A DNA stretch of 60,999 nt from Kitasatospora sp. GP82 (GCF_029892105.1 NZ_JARZAJ010000039.1:1-60999); one strand, 5' to 3'; shown: positions 32,006-40,570, counted from the stretch's first letter. The notes: generated by a model from the letters alone, not told the origin. A program made the numbers and translations.

Positions 32006-33835
32006 CTAGAAGGCGTTCTCGGCGAGCTCCATGATCTCGTTGTCGATGCCCTCGGCGATCTGCCGCTGGGAGGCAACGGTCGGGAGGATGTTGCGGGCGA
32101 AGAAGCGGGCGGCGGCGACCTTGCCCTGGTAGAAGGGGATGTCCTTCTCGGAGGCGCCGGCCTCCAGCTTGGCCAGCGCGACGGCGGCCTGACGCAGCAG
32201 CAGCCAGCCGATCACGACGTCGCCGGAGACCAGCAGCAGGCGGGTGGAGTTGAGGCCCACCTTGTACATGTTCTTGACGTCCTGCTCGACCGAGGAGAGG
32301 TCGGCGAGCAGCTTGCCGACGATGGCCTCCAGGTCGCCGGCGGCCTTGGCGAGCAGCTCGCGCTCGGCGGCCAGGGCGTCGCCGCCCTCGTTGGTGCCGA
32401 GGAACTTCTGGATCTGCTCGGAGACCGCGGTCAGCGCCTGGCCGCCGTCCTTGACGATCTTGCGGAAGAAGAAGTCCAGGCCCTGGATCGCCGTGGTGCC
32501 CTCGTAGAGGGTGTCGATCTTGGCGTCCCGGATGTACTGCTCGATCGGGTACTCCTGCAGGTAGCCGGAGCCACCGAAGGTCTGCAGGGACTGGGCGAGC
32601 TGCTCGTAGGACTTCTCGGAGCCATAGCCCTTGACGATCGGCAGCAGCAGGTCGTTCAGGCGCTCGGCGGCCTCGTCGCTCTCGCCGCGCAGGCGGGCGG
32701 CGAGCATGTCGTCCTGGACGGAGGCGGTGTAGAGGACCAGGGCGCGCATGCCCTCGGCGTACGCCTTCTGGGTCATCAGCGAACGGCGCACGTCCGGGTG
32801 GTTGGTGATGGTGACGCGCGGGGCGGCCTTGTCCAGAAAGTTGGAGATGTCCGCACCCTGCACGCGCTCCTTGGCGTACTCGAGGGCGTTGAGGTAGCCG
32901 GTGGAGAGGGTTGCGATGGCCTTCGTGCCGACCATCATCCGGGCGAACTCAATGATCTTGAACATCTGGCGGATGCCGTCGACGGTCTCGCCGAGCAGCC
33001 AGCCCTTGGCCGGGTGCTTGGCGCCGAAGGTCATCTCGCAGGTGTTGGACGCCTTGAGGCCCATCTTGTGCTCGACGTTGGTGGCGTAGGCGCCGTTGCG
33101 CTCGCCGAGCTCGCCGGTCTCCCAGTCGAAGTCGAACTTCGGCACGATGTAGAGGCCGAGGCCCTTGGTGCCCGGCTTGCCGCCCTCGGGGCGGGCCAGC
33201 ACCAGGTGGATGATGTTGTCGGACATGTCGTGCTCACCGGAGGTGATGAAGCGCTTCACACCCTCGATGTGCCAGGAGCCGTCCTCCTGCTTGATCGCCT
33301 TGGTACGGCCGGCGCCGACGTCCGAGCCCGCGTCGGGCTCGGTCAGCACCATGGTCGCGCCCCAGAGGCCGTCGATCATGCGCTGGGCGACCTTCTTCTG
33401 CTCCTCGGTGCCCTCGTCGTGGACGACGCCGGCGAAGGCCGGGCCCGAGGAGTACATCCAGATCGCCGGGTTGGAGCCGAGGATCTGCTCGGCGTACGCC
33501 CAGATCAACGAGGACGGGGTGACCTGGCCGCCGATGGCCTCCGGGATGCCCAGACGCCACCACTCGGCGTCCATGTACGCCTGGTAGCTCTTCTTGAAGG
33601 AGGCCGGGACCGGCGCGGTGTTGGTCTCCGGGTCGAAGACCGGCGGGTTGCGGTCGGTGTCGGTGAAGGAGGCAGCGAGGTCGTTCTCGGCGAGGCGCGC
33701 GATCTCGCTCAGGATGTTCTTCGCGGTCTCGACGTCCATGTCGGCGAACGGACCGGTGCCGTACACCTGGTCGCGGCCGAACACCTCGAAGAGGTTGAAC
33801 TCCACGTCCCGCAGGTTGGACTTGTAGTGACCCAT
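32006..33835 (-). CDS. Acyl-CoA dehydrogenase, FadE5-like
   Basis: 609 residues from ATG 33835 with GGAGA at a 7-base distance. It is longer than the 380-residue short-chain enzymes and begins GHYKSNLRDVEFNLFEVFGR, as the FadE5 type does. FAD-domain motifs VLTEPDAGSDVGAGR and FITSGEHD, and the C-terminal QTFGGSGYLQEYPIEQY and YEGTTAIQGLDFFFRK (catalytic Glu) are present, followed by a C-terminal helical domain of about 130 residues. It desaturates acyl-CoA at C2-C3, the first step of beta-oxidation, with broad chain length. Two matching palindromic sites lie 55-93 bases upstream of its start, so control by a TetR-type regulator responsive to acyl-CoA is likely. Confidence 0.95.
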   Translation of the reverse strand: MGHYKSNLRDVEFNLFEVFGRDQVYGTGPFADMDVETAKNILSEIARLAENDLAASFTDTDRNPPVFDPETNTAPVPASFKKSYQAYMDAEWWRLGIPEAIGGQVTPSSLIWAYAEQILGSNPAIWMYSSGPAFAGVVHDEGTEEQKKVAQRMIDGLWGATMVLTEPDAGSDVGAGRTKAIKQEDGSWHIEGVKRFITSGEHDMSDNIIHLVLARPEGGKPGTKGLGLYIVPKFDFDWETGELGERNGAYATNVEHKMGLKASNTCEMTFGAKHPAKGWLLGETVDGIRQMFKIIEFARMMVGTKAIATLSTGYLNALEYAKERVQGADISNFLDKAAPRVTITNHPDVRRSLMTQKAYAEGMRALVLYTASVQDDMLAARLRGESDEAAERLNDLLLPIVKGYGSEKSYEQLAQSLQTFGGSGYLQEYPIEQYIRDAKIDTLYEGTTAIQGLDFFFRKIVKDGGQALTAVSEQIQKFLGTNEGGDALAAERELLAKAAGDLEAIVGKLLADLSSVEQDVKNMYKVGLNSTRLLLVSGDVVIGWLLLRQAAVALAKLEAGASEKDIPFYQGKVAAARFFARNILPTVASQRQIAEGIDNEIMELAENAF

Positions 33836-33889
33836 GGCCGTTTTCTCCGGTTCGTCGCTTCCGGGGGTCCGCCGCTGCGTGCGCCCCAC

Positions 33890-33928
33890 TTACCCGCCAG
33901 TAGAGCCCATGATGCTACCCGTTGGTAA
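33890..33928 (-). promoter_or_regulatory. Two TetR-type operator-like sites before fadE5-like gene
   Basis: TTACCCGCCAGTAG (33890-33903) and CTACCCGTTGGTAA (33915-33928) share TACCCG-N3/4-GTA and begin 25 bp apart. Each has TAC...GTA dyad symmetry. Position and shape fit repression of the adjacent minus-strand gene. Confidence 0.5.
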
Positions 33929-33990
33929 CTTGTTCAAGCCCCTTCGCGGACTCTTCGATACGAAAGCCCTATGAAGGTGGTCACGTCCCG

Positions 33991-34020
33991 CGCAGTCACA
34001 TCCCACGCAGTCACATCCCA
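33991..34020 (+). repeat. 15-bp tandem duplication
   Basis: CGCAGTCACATCCCA occurs twice in tandem (33991-34005, 34006-34020), with a degenerate partial copy before it, upstream of the SseB-like gene. Confidence 0.95.
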
Positions 34021-34092
34021 CAACCTGATGGCATCACGAGTTGTCCGGATCGGCCGACCCACGAGGCCCCTTGGGCCCGATAGCCTGTCCCC

Positions 34093-34599
34093 GTGTACGG
34101 CTACGACCAGAGCACCTACCAGGGCGACCCCTACCAGCAGGCCCAGCAGCAGGCAGGGATGAACGGCATGCCCGGCCCCGGCCCGTACGGGGAGCCACAG
34201 CCGCAGGCCGCACCGCAGCAGTCGCTCTACCCCGAGCCCTCGCCGCCCTCACTGGCCGACGCCGTCCGGGCCTTCACCACCGGCTCGATGACCGTCGAGG
34301 ACTTCCAGGCCATCTTCATCACCTCCAAGGTGCACTGCCCGCGCGGCGACCGCCCCGGCTTCCTGGCCCTGCACAACACACCGACCCCGGTGATCCCGAT
34401 GTTCAGCTCCCTCAAGGAGCTGCGCCGCTACGCGGGCAAGGAGTCCAAGCACTTCAGCGTGAGCGGCGCCGAGGTCCTCGACCTGCTGCCGACGGGATAC
34501 GGCTTCGCCCTCGACATGGAGGGCGAGCACCGGATGGTCTTCGACGCCAAGGCGGTCGAGCAGATGGTCGACTTCACCATGCGGCGGATGTACGGCTGA
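34093..34599 (+). CDS. SseB-family N-terminal domain protein
   Basis: 168 residues from GTG 34093. The first about 50 residues are Gln/Pro/Gly-rich and disordered (YDQSTYQGDPYQQAQQQAG). The folded part (about 52-165) has DAVRAFTTGSMTVEDFQAIF, FLALHNTPTPVIPMFSSLKELRRYAG and DLLPTGYGFALDMEGEHRMVF, the SseB domain pattern of Streptomyces. The role of these proteins is unknown outside type III secretion, where the name comes from; no link to secretion is implied. TAGCCT at 34081-34086 ends 6 bases before the GTG, so the transcript may be leaderless. Confidence 0.85.
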   Translation: MYGYDQSTYQGDPYQQAQQQAGMNGMPGPGPYGEPQPQAAPQQSLYPEPSPPSLADAVRAFTTGSMTVEDFQAIFITSKVHCPRGDRPGFLALHNTPTPVIPMFSSLKELRRYAGKESKHFSVSGAEVLDLLPTGYGFALDMEGEHRMVFDAKAVEQMVDFTMRRMYG

Positions 34600-34698
34600 C
34601 CGCCGCTCCGCGGCAGGCGCTCGACCCCACCCTTTCAGCAGACCCCGGAAGACACCGGCCGGGCCGCATCCCCGGTGCCGCACATCCACCACCACATG

Positions 34699-34735
34699 GT
34701 TCAAATTTCAACTTGCTTTTAGTTGAGCATTGAAC
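34699..34735 (+). promoter_or_regulatory. Large symmetric operator before pirin gene
   Basis: Outer arms GTTCAA (34699-34704) and TTGAAC (34730-34735) and inner arms TCAACT (34708-34713) and AGTTGA (34721-34726) share one centre at 34717, so 24 of 37 bases are in dyad. AT-rich for this genome; typical of a MarR-type operator. Confidence 0.65.
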
Positions 34736-34778
34736 TAACCTGCTGGACGTAGGCCACAGACCCCCGAAGGAGGCCGAC

Positions 34779-35729
34779 ATGCCCGCCGTGACCGTCGAGA
34801 ACCCGCTGACCCTTCCGCGCGTCGCCACCCCCGACCCCGCCACGCACGCCCCGCGCCCGGTACTCACGGTGGTCACCGCCCCCGAGGGCTACGAGGGCGA
34901 GGGCTTCCCGGTGCGCCGGGCCTTCGCCAAGATCAACACCAAGTACCTCGACCCGTTCATCATGATGGACCAGATGGGTGAGGTGGAGTACGCCGCCGGC
35001 GAGCCCAAGGGCACCCCGTGGCACCCGCACCGCGGCTTCGAGACCGTCACGTACCTGATCGACGGCGAGTTCATCCACAAGGACTCGCACGGTGGTGGCG
35101 GACACCTCGGCGGTGGCGACACCCAGTGGATGACGGCCGGGTCCGGCATCCTGCACATCGAGACGCCGCCCGAGCAGCTGGTGATGACCGGCGGCCTGTT
35201 CCACGGCATCCAGCTGTGGGTCAACCTCCCGGCCGCCGACAAGATGACCGCCCCGCGCTACCAGGACATCCACGGCGGTCACGTCAAGCTGCTCGCCACC
35301 CCGGACGGCGGCGCGATCCTGCGCCTGATCGCGGGCGGACTGGACGGCCACCAGGGCCCGGGCATCACGCACACCCCGATCACCCTGCTGCACGCCACCG
35401 TCACCCCCGGCGCCCGGCTCACCATCCCGTGGCGCAAGGACTTCAACGCCCTGGCGTACGTCCTGAACGGCGACGGCACGGTCGGCGCCGAGGGCCGCCC
35501 GGTCCACTCCGGCCAGGCGGTGGTCTTCGGCGAGGGCGACACCCTCACCATCTCGGCCGACACCAAGCAGGAGTCCCGGCACCCCGACCTGGACGTGATC
35601 ATCCTGGGCGGGCAGCCGATCCGCGAGCCGGTCGCCTGGTACGGGCCGTTCGTGATGAACAGCCACCGCGAACTGGAGCAGGCCATGCGGGACTTCCAGT
35701 CCGGCGCCTTCGGCCACCCGACCGACTGA
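34779..35729 (+). CDS. Pirin family protein
   Basis: 316 residues, a two-cupin pirin. The N-terminal cupin shows DPFIMMDQMGEVEY, the metal-binding PHRGFETVTYLIDG, SHGGGGHLGGGDTQWMTAGSGILHIE (remaining His and Glu ligands) and the C-terminal cupin has RDFNALAYVLNGDG-like sequence and HSGQAVVFGEGD. Pirins bind iron; some bacterial members have quercetin 2,3-dioxygenase activity and in some species they respond to oxidative stress. ATG 34779 follows GAAGGAGGC. A strong dyad lies 44-80 bases upstream, so the gene is probably inducible. Homopolymer-rich sequence starts 8 bases after its stop. Confidence 0.95.
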   Translation: MPAVTVENPLTLPRVATPDPATHAPRPVLTVVTAPEGYEGEGFPVRRAFAKINTKYLDPFIMMDQMGEVEYAAGEPKGTPWHPHRGFETVTYLIDGEFIHKDSHGGGGHLGGGDTQWMTAGSGILHIETPPEQLVMTGGLFHGIQLWVNLPAADKMTAPRYQDIHGGHVKLLATPDGGAILRLIAGGLDGHQGPGITHTPITLLHATVTPGARLTIPWRKDFNALAYVLNGDGTVGAEGRPVHSGQAVVFGEGDTLTISADTKQESRHPDLDVIILGGQPIREPVAWYGPFVMNSHRELEQAMRDFQSGAFGHPTD

Positions 35730-35734
35730 CCCCG

Positions 35735-36105
35735 GCGGGGGGGGGGGGGGGGCCCCCCCCGGCCCCCCCCCCCCCGGCCCGGGGGGGGGGGGGGGGGGGG
35801 CCCCGCCGGGGCCGGGGGGGGGGGGGGGGGGGCGGGGGGCCTCACCCCCCCCCGGCCAGTGGCGCCGCCCTGGCGGCACTCCCTGCCGGGCGCCGGCGCC
35901 CCCCCCCCCCCGCCCCCCGGGGGGCGGCGGGCCGGCCCCCCCGGGCCCCGCCCCTCGACCGCGTCAGCGAGCCGGGTCGGTGACGCTGTCCGCGCCGTTC
36001 TCCGGATGACGGGCCAGGCGGCGCAGGAAGCCGTCCGCACCGTCACGTGGGCTCCTCCTGGTGCGTGACGGCGCGGGCCCCTCCCGTCACTCGTCCGATT
36101 CGTCG
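35735..36105. other. Homopolymer-rich, probably erroneous sequence; gap without gene
   Basis: From about 35735 to 35955 the sequence is mostly runs of G or C of 8 to about 18 bases with very little A or T, unlike any coding or regulatory DNA nearby. This looks like poor base calling or a scaffold join. 35956-36105 returns to normal composition but no gene is evident. Open frames through this part are meaningless. Confidence 0.85.
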
Positions 36106-36927
36106 TCAGATCCGCGCGTACAGCGCCGAGGCGTCGTCGTGGGCCTTGCCCCTCGGCCAGCGCTCGCAGCGCGCGTCGGCCCGCTCCACCGCCCGGACCT
36201 GGGAGATCAACTCGGCCGGGCCCGACTCGGCGAGCAGCCTCAGCGCGTCCGACCAACTGCCAAGGCCGAAGCGCTCGGTGAAGCGTGCGGCGCCGTCGGT
36301 CATGGCTGCCACCGCGTGCAGAGCGGACAGCCGGACGAACCCGGTCTCGGCGTGCGCGGCCGCCTTCGGGACCGCGGCGGCGATCCAGGGCCCGTGGCCG
36401 GTGTTCCTGGCGGCCCGGACCGCCAGCGCATACCTGAGGTGCAGGGCCTTGCGCTCGATGGAGCCGGGGACGGTCGCCCAGACCTGTCGCCGCAGCTCCT
36501 CGCCGCCCGGGAAGCGCTGGTTGTCGCCGATCACCCGAGGAGGGCCGTCCTTCAGCTGCAGCACCAGCAGCGAGTCGCCGAGCACCAGGTACTCCAGCGA
36601 GCTGCCGTGCAGCCGGGCGGCGACCACCATCGCGGCCGGGGTGTTCGGATGCCCGAGATCGCAGCGGCCGCCGTGCAGGGCGGCCGTCTCCACGATGGCG
36701 TCCTGGAGGCACTCGGTGATCGAGCGGTCCGACCGGTCGGTCAGCCGGGCGAGCAGGTGCACGCCCAGCCGCCGTACGTACCAGGAGGTGCCGTGCCGAC
36801 AGCCCGACTCCATCCCGGCCGGTGCGCTGGAGCCGTCCAGCAGCACCAGTGCCTCGGGCGAGGCGGCGGCGAAGTCCTCGTTCTCCTGGCCGGGTCTCTG
36901 CGGTTCCCCCGCGAGCTCTACCTGCAT
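36106..36927 (-). CDS. PP2C-like phosphatase-domain protein
   Basis: 273 residues from ATG 36927. PPM-type landmarks are recognisable but loose: NEDFAAASPEALVLLDGSSAP (metal Asp), a central LEYLVLGDSLLVLQ, AMTDGAARFTERFG (second metal Asp) and KAHDDASALYARI (final Asp pair) at the C-terminus. These correspond to the metal-binding aspartates of PP2C phosphatases, with unusual spacing. The family removes phosphate from Ser/Thr or acts as an inactive scaffold; I cannot decide. No membrane segment, so cytoplasmic. The small membrane gene is divergent to it across 108 bp. The sequence join at 35.7 kb makes its downstream context uncertain. Confidence 0.75.
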   Translation of the reverse strand: MQVELAGEPQRPGQENEDFAAASPEALVLLDGSSAPAGMESGCRHGTSWYVRRLGVHLLARLTDRSDRSITECLQDAIVETAALHGGRCDLGHPNTPAAMVVAARLHGSSLEYLVLGDSLLVLQLKDGPPRVIGDNQRFPGGEELRRQVWATVPGSIERKALHLRYALAVRAARNTGHGPWIAAAVPKAAAHAETGFVRLSALHAVAAMTDGAARFTERFGLGSWSDALRLLAESGPAELISQVRAVERADARCERWPRGKAHDDASALYARI

Positions 36928-37035
36928 GCCGTCAGTGTGGCGGGCGGAAGGGGTGCGGGACAGGGGCCGGTCCGCGATTCCAGGGTGGCAGGTGGACAGA
37001 AGCGGGCATAACGTCGGATCTGTTCACTGCCCACC

Positions 37036-37161
37036 ATGCGCCTGGAGGCTGCCGTGCTGGTCCTTCAGTTCTTTGTCGTCGTGATCGCCTCGATCGGTTT
37101 TCCCACCGCCGCGCTGCTCTTCCTGATCGGCGGGCCGAACTTCCGCGACCACCACCGCTGA
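37036..37161 (+). CDS. 41-residue single-helix membrane protein
   Basis: ATG 37036 to TGA 37161: MRLEAAVLVLQFFVVVIASI, then GFPTAALLFLIGG, then PNFRDHHR. One long hydrophobic stretch (about 7-33) and a short basic, His-containing tail make a typical small bacterial membrane protein. No Shine-Dalgarno is strong. Codon choice is typical (high third-position GC apart from TTT, CTT), and the frame is closed on both sides by non-coding DNA. It is divergent from the PP2C-like gene and 146 bp ahead of the DUF5302 gene. Function unknown; it may be missed by length-filtered annotation. Confidence 0.6.
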   Translation: MRLEAAVLVLQFFVVVIASIGFPTAALLFLIGGPNFRDHHR

Positions 37162-37307
37162 TCCGCGCCCGACGGCCCGGGCCCCCTGACAGCGGTCGGC
37201 GGCGGGCTGCGGCGACAGATAGGCTCGGCAGAGAAAATCGGGCGTCCCGGGGCGCCCGGCATGGGATGGTGTGGCTTGCACACCAGCTCTCGTCCAGGAG
37301 GTCACGT

Positions 37308-37532
37308 ATGAGCAGCGACGCAGCCGAACCCGTAGAGCCGCAGGCACCGGAGGTCGCGCCGGTTGCCCAGACCGACCCGGACGACGTGAAGGCGAAGTTC
37401 CTCGCCGCCCTTCAGCACAAGCACGGCGGCCGGGGCAACGTCGGCGGCCCCGGCACCGACGGGTCGAAGATCCACGGCACGCACGCGGCCGCCGGCGGCA
37501 AGCGCAACTTCCGCCGCAAGAGCGGCGGCTGA
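37308..37532 (+). CDS. DUF5302 family small protein
   Basis: 74 residues from ATG 37308 with a perfect AGGAGGT upstream. Acidic, Pro/Ala-rich first 20 residues, then DDVKAKFLAALQHKHGG, then SKIHGTHAAAGGKRNFRRKSGG, a basic end. This is the layout of DUF5302, an actinobacterial family of unknown role; the KRNFRRKSGG tail is its most conserved part. It is monocistronic, closed by a strong terminator. The excellent ribosome-binding site suggests high expression. Confidence 0.88.
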   Translation: MSSDAAEPVEPQAPEVAPVAQTDPDDVKAKFLAALQHKHGGRGNVGGPGTDGSKIHGTHAAAGGKRNFRRKSGG

Positions 37533-37558
37533 CGGTACGCCGCCGTACGCAGCGCAAT

Positions 37559-37602
37559 GCCGAAGGGGGCGCCCCGGAACTCGACCGGGCGCCCCCTTCG
37601 GC
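37559..37602. terminator. Strong terminator between DUF5302 and amidase genes
   Basis: 16-bp perfect stem (GCCGAAGGGGGCGCCC at 37559-37574 with 37587-37602), extendable past one mismatch on both sides (CGCAA/TTGCG). Confidence 0.92.
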
Positions 37603-37645
37603 GTTGCGCCCCGGAACGGTGGCGCCACGGTGCGGCGGCCCGGTC

Positions 37646-38971
37646 TCAGTGCGCCGGTACTGCCGGGCGCAGCAGCGGCTCGACGCTCGACGCCCAGAGC
37701 AGCAGCCGCTCGTCCGTACTCTCCGCGCCGACCAGTTGAAGGCCCAGCGGGAGCCCGCCCGGCGCATACCCGGCGGGCAGGGTGATCGCCGGCAGACCCG
37801 CGTGGCTCCACGGCAGCGACATGGTCGCGTCACCGGTGCTGTCCAGTCCGAGCGGCGCAGGACCTGTGGCCGCCGGGGTCGCCCACAGGTCGATGCCCTC
37901 CGCCGTCATCCTCTCGGCGAGCCTGTGCCGGTAGGAGCTCCTGACCTGGAGCGCCGCCGCGTACGTCACCGCGCCGATCTCGCGGCCGCGTCGGACGGCT
38001 GCCGTCGTCTCCTGGCGGTAGAGCGCCGAGAAGCGCGGGAAGAGCTCGGCGTGCACCCGGGCCAGTTCGTAGCCGTTCACGATCTTGAAGATCCGCACCA
38101 CGTCCTCGAAGTCGGACAGCAGCGGCACCTCCCGGACGACCAGGCCGCACTCGCGCAGCCCGTCGAGCTGCCGGGCGAAGGCGGCCCGCGCCAGCGGCCC
38201 GGCCTGCTCCAGGTAGGGGCCGGCCGGGACGCCGAGTACGGGCGCCCCGGGCCACCCGGGTGTCCCCGGCTCCGCCGACTGCGCGGACCAGCCGTCGCAG
38301 AGGACGCCCGCCGCGAGTGCCGCACCCGCCACATCGGTGGTGAAGGTGCCGATGGTGTCCACGGTCGGCGCGTTGGCCAGTACGCCGTCGGTCGGGATCC
38401 GTCCGTAGGTCGGGCGGAAACCCACCACTCCGCAGTACGCGGCCGGACGGATCACCGATCCCACCGTCTGGGTGCCGATGGCCAGCGGCACCAGCCCGGC
38501 GGCGACCGCCGCCGCCGAACCGCTGCTGGAGCCGCCCGGTGTGTGCCCGATGTCGTGCGGATTCCTGGTCGGCCCGGGTGCGTCGATCGCGAACTCGGCG
38601 GTGACGGTCTTGCCCGCCACCAGCGCACCCGCCGCCCGCAACCGGTCCACCACCTCGGCCTGCGGCCCGGCGAGCACCCCGGGCGGCAGCGCGGAGCCGG
38701 CGTGGGTGGGCAGGCCGTCCACCTGGATCACGTCCTTGATCCCGACCGGCACGCCGTACAGCGGCGGCCGTTCGCCCGTCCGGTAGCGGTCCTCGACCGC
38801 GCGGGCCTCGGCGATCAGCCGCTGGTGGCGGCCCGGCTCCGGGGTGAAGGCTCTGACCACCGGGTCGGTCCGGTCGATCCGGGCACACAGCCGCTCGACC
38901 TCGACGGACGGGCCCGGTTCCCCGGCACGCAGAGCGGCGGCCGCGCGGACGAGCGGGATCGGTGGCTCCAT
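37646..38971 (-). CDS. Amidase-signature enzyme
   Basis: 441 residues from ATG 38971. The amidase signature has the catalytic Lys in LVAGKTVTAEFAID, then GGSSSGSAAAVAAGLVPLAIGTQTVGSVIRPAAYCGVVG, which holds the cis-Ser and nucleophilic Ser of the Ser-cisSer-Lys triad, and FRPTYGRIP. Such enzymes hydrolyse carboxamides; those without GatB/GatC neighbours, as here, act on free amides or nitrile products. No gatB or gatC lies nearby, so a role in tRNA amidation is unlikely. No signal peptide; cytoplasmic. It is convergent with DUF5302. Confidence 0.92.
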   Translation of the reverse strand: MEPPIPLVRAAAALRAGEPGPSVEVERLCARIDRTDPVVRAFTPEPGRHQRLIAEARAVEDRYRTGERPPLYGVPVGIKDVIQVDGLPTHAGSALPPGVLAGPQAEVVDRLRAAGALVAGKTVTAEFAIDAPGPTRNPHDIGHTPGGSSSGSAAAVAAGLVPLAIGTQTVGSVIRPAAYCGVVGFRPTYGRIPTDGVLANAPTVDTIGTFTTDVAGAALAAGVLCDGWSAQSAEPGTPGWPGAPVLGVPAGPYLEQAGPLARAAFARQLDGLRECGLVVREVPLLSDFEDVVRIFKIVNGYELARVHAELFPRFSALYRQETTAAVRRGREIGAVTYAAALQVRSSYRHRLAERMTAEGIDLWATPAATGPAPLGLDSTGDATMSLPWSHAGLPAITLPAGYAPGGLPLGLQLVGAESTDERLLLWASSVEPLLRPAVPAH

Positions 38972-39129
38972 GTCCCCACGCTACGGCCCAGGGGGCCTCG
39001 GGGTCCGCGCCACAACGCGGGCGGGTGGTCGGCGATCCGCGGCTTCAGGGGCGGCGGCTCCCGCACGGTGCCCGGCCGATCGCGTGTCCGGCATCCGGTA
39101 TCCGCTGTCCGTCATCCGCCGGACGGGGA

Positions 39130-39387
39130 CTACTCCGGCTGTTCGCGGTAGCCGTGCTCGGTGGGGAGGTACGGGGCCTCGCGCAGGAAGAGCGCACCGC
39201 AGGCGTGGCAGGAGAGGCCGGGCCGGTCGGTCCAGTGGACCGGGTCCCTGGTCTCGGCCTCCGGTTCCAGCCCGCGTCCGCACATCGCCGTGGTGTCGTC
39301 CTCCACCACGATGTGCCAGGTCTTCACTCCGCCCGGCTTGCCGCCGGGACCGTACTCGGCTCGCATCTGGTGCATCATGATCACCAT
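39130..39387 (-). CDS. Small CxxC protein (conserved hypothetical)
   Basis: About 85 residues. Start is uncertain: ATGs at 39387, 39378, 39375 and 39366 are clustered, 39387 taken as the longest with a GGGTGG before it. Core WHIVVEDDTTAMCGRGLEPEAE followed by LSCHACGALFLRE provides three cysteines (MCG, CHAC), suggesting a structural zinc or redox site. I recognise this pattern only as a common Streptomyces hypothetical protein. It has no membrane segment. It lies between the amidase and the truncated adenylation gene, all minus strand, with about 90-160 bp gaps, so it may be its own unit. Confidence 0.65.
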   Translation of the reverse strand: MVIMMHQMRAEYGPGGKPGGVKTWHIVVEDDTTAMCGRGLEPEAETRDPVHWTDRPGLSCHACGALFLREAPYLPTEHGYREQPE

Positions 39388-39475
39388 GGTGCGAAGCCAC
39401 CCGGGTGTGGGCAATACGGGCTACGCCTTCGGAGGCACCGGGCTGCCGTGCCGGCGCAGCCGGAGAACGGCCGGG

Positions 39476-40570
39476 TCACGACTGCCGCGACACACCATCC
39501 GCCGCCCGTGCCGACGGCAGCACCACGGCGGCCCGCCGCCCCTGCCGAGCGCCCGGACGCCCTCGGGCCGGGCGTATCGCCTCCTGTGGCAGGCCGTACG
39601 GCTCCAGCAGTTCGAGCAACCGGAGGGCAGCCGAACTCCCCTTGCGCCCACGGTCGTTCTCGATGCGGTGCAGGCAACTGAGCTCCCACCCGCGCTCCTT
39701 GATCCGCTCGATCTGCTCACCGGCAAGACCGAAGGCGCAGTCGGGCGCCCGGGCGAGCTGGACGCGGTGCGCATGGACGACGTCCAGCCAGCGCAACGGG
39801 TCGGCCCGTAGCCACTCGGCAGGGGCGTGGATCTGATGGCACCCGAGGACGACGTCGCGGGTGTGGAACTCGATCAGGCCGCCGAGGCGGTCCAGCGGCA
39901 GCGGGTTGAAGGTCCGGCTGTCCCGGTCGAGGCCGTCGGCCACGGCGGTGGCGGCGCTGCGGCCGAGCACCTCGCGGTGGCTCAGCGCGAGCGCCTCCGG
40001 CGTGCCGCTGCGGTCGGCGGCGGGCAGCAGGACGACGAGGTCGTCGGGGCCGGGCCGATGCCAGTCCAGGTCGGGGACGTTGGCGAGCAGCCGCCTGGTG
40101 TCGCCGAGCCAGGCATGGCGCCAGCGCGGGTCGGCGGCGGTCGCCGGGGCGATCTCCTGGCAGCTGCCGGTGATCACGCGCGGAGCGCCGTGCGCCAGCC
40201 AGACCCGGTGCAGCCGCCGAGGCTCGACCAGGCACTCGGCCGCCGCACCGCCCGCGCCCAGCGGAACGGCCACGTAACCGCCGAGGATGCAGGCCCAGTA
40301 GGCGGCGAGGAGTTCGGGGGCGCGGGCGACCTGGAGGACGACCTGCTCGCCGGGCCGGACGCCTGCCGCACGCAGCCCGGCAAGGATCCGGGACGCCTCC
40401 ATCAGCAACTGGAGGTAGGTCTGCCGCAGTTCGGCGCCGTCCGGCACGATGAAGGTGAGGCCCTCCGGGTTCCCGGTCCGCGAGGCCCGGACAAGGGCTT
40501 CGCCGAGGGTGCCGATCTCCGGCGGCGAAGCGGGGTTCCGGTCGAGGACCGGCAGAGCGGTGTCGGTCAT
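39476..40570 (-). pseudogene. Truncated, degenerate adenylate-forming enzyme (AMP-binding domain)
   Basis: From ATG 40570 the 364-residue frame has the N-terminal half of an AMP-binding enzyme: TLGEALVRASRTGNPEGLTF, TYLQLLMEASRILAGLRAAGVRPGEQVVLQ, LLAAYWACILGGYVAVPL and a core A3-like LLPAADRSGTPEALALSHRE in which the usual TSGSTGxPK is altered. It continues to HRIENDRGRKGSSAALRLLELL and GLPQEAIRPA, after which normal members read WGMSE and another 200 or more residues; here it becomes Arg/Ala low-complexity and stops. The C-terminal catalytic Lys domain is gone and the A3 lysine-glycine loop is degraded, so no adenylation is expected. It looks like a decayed piece of an NRPS-like loading or acyl-AMP ligase gene. 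Confidence 0.7.

Noticed and set aside
35279..36712. Long frames crossing 35.7-36.0 kb, including one of 477 codons
   Set aside because: They read through G/C homopolymer artefact and the antisense of pirin and PP2C-like genes.
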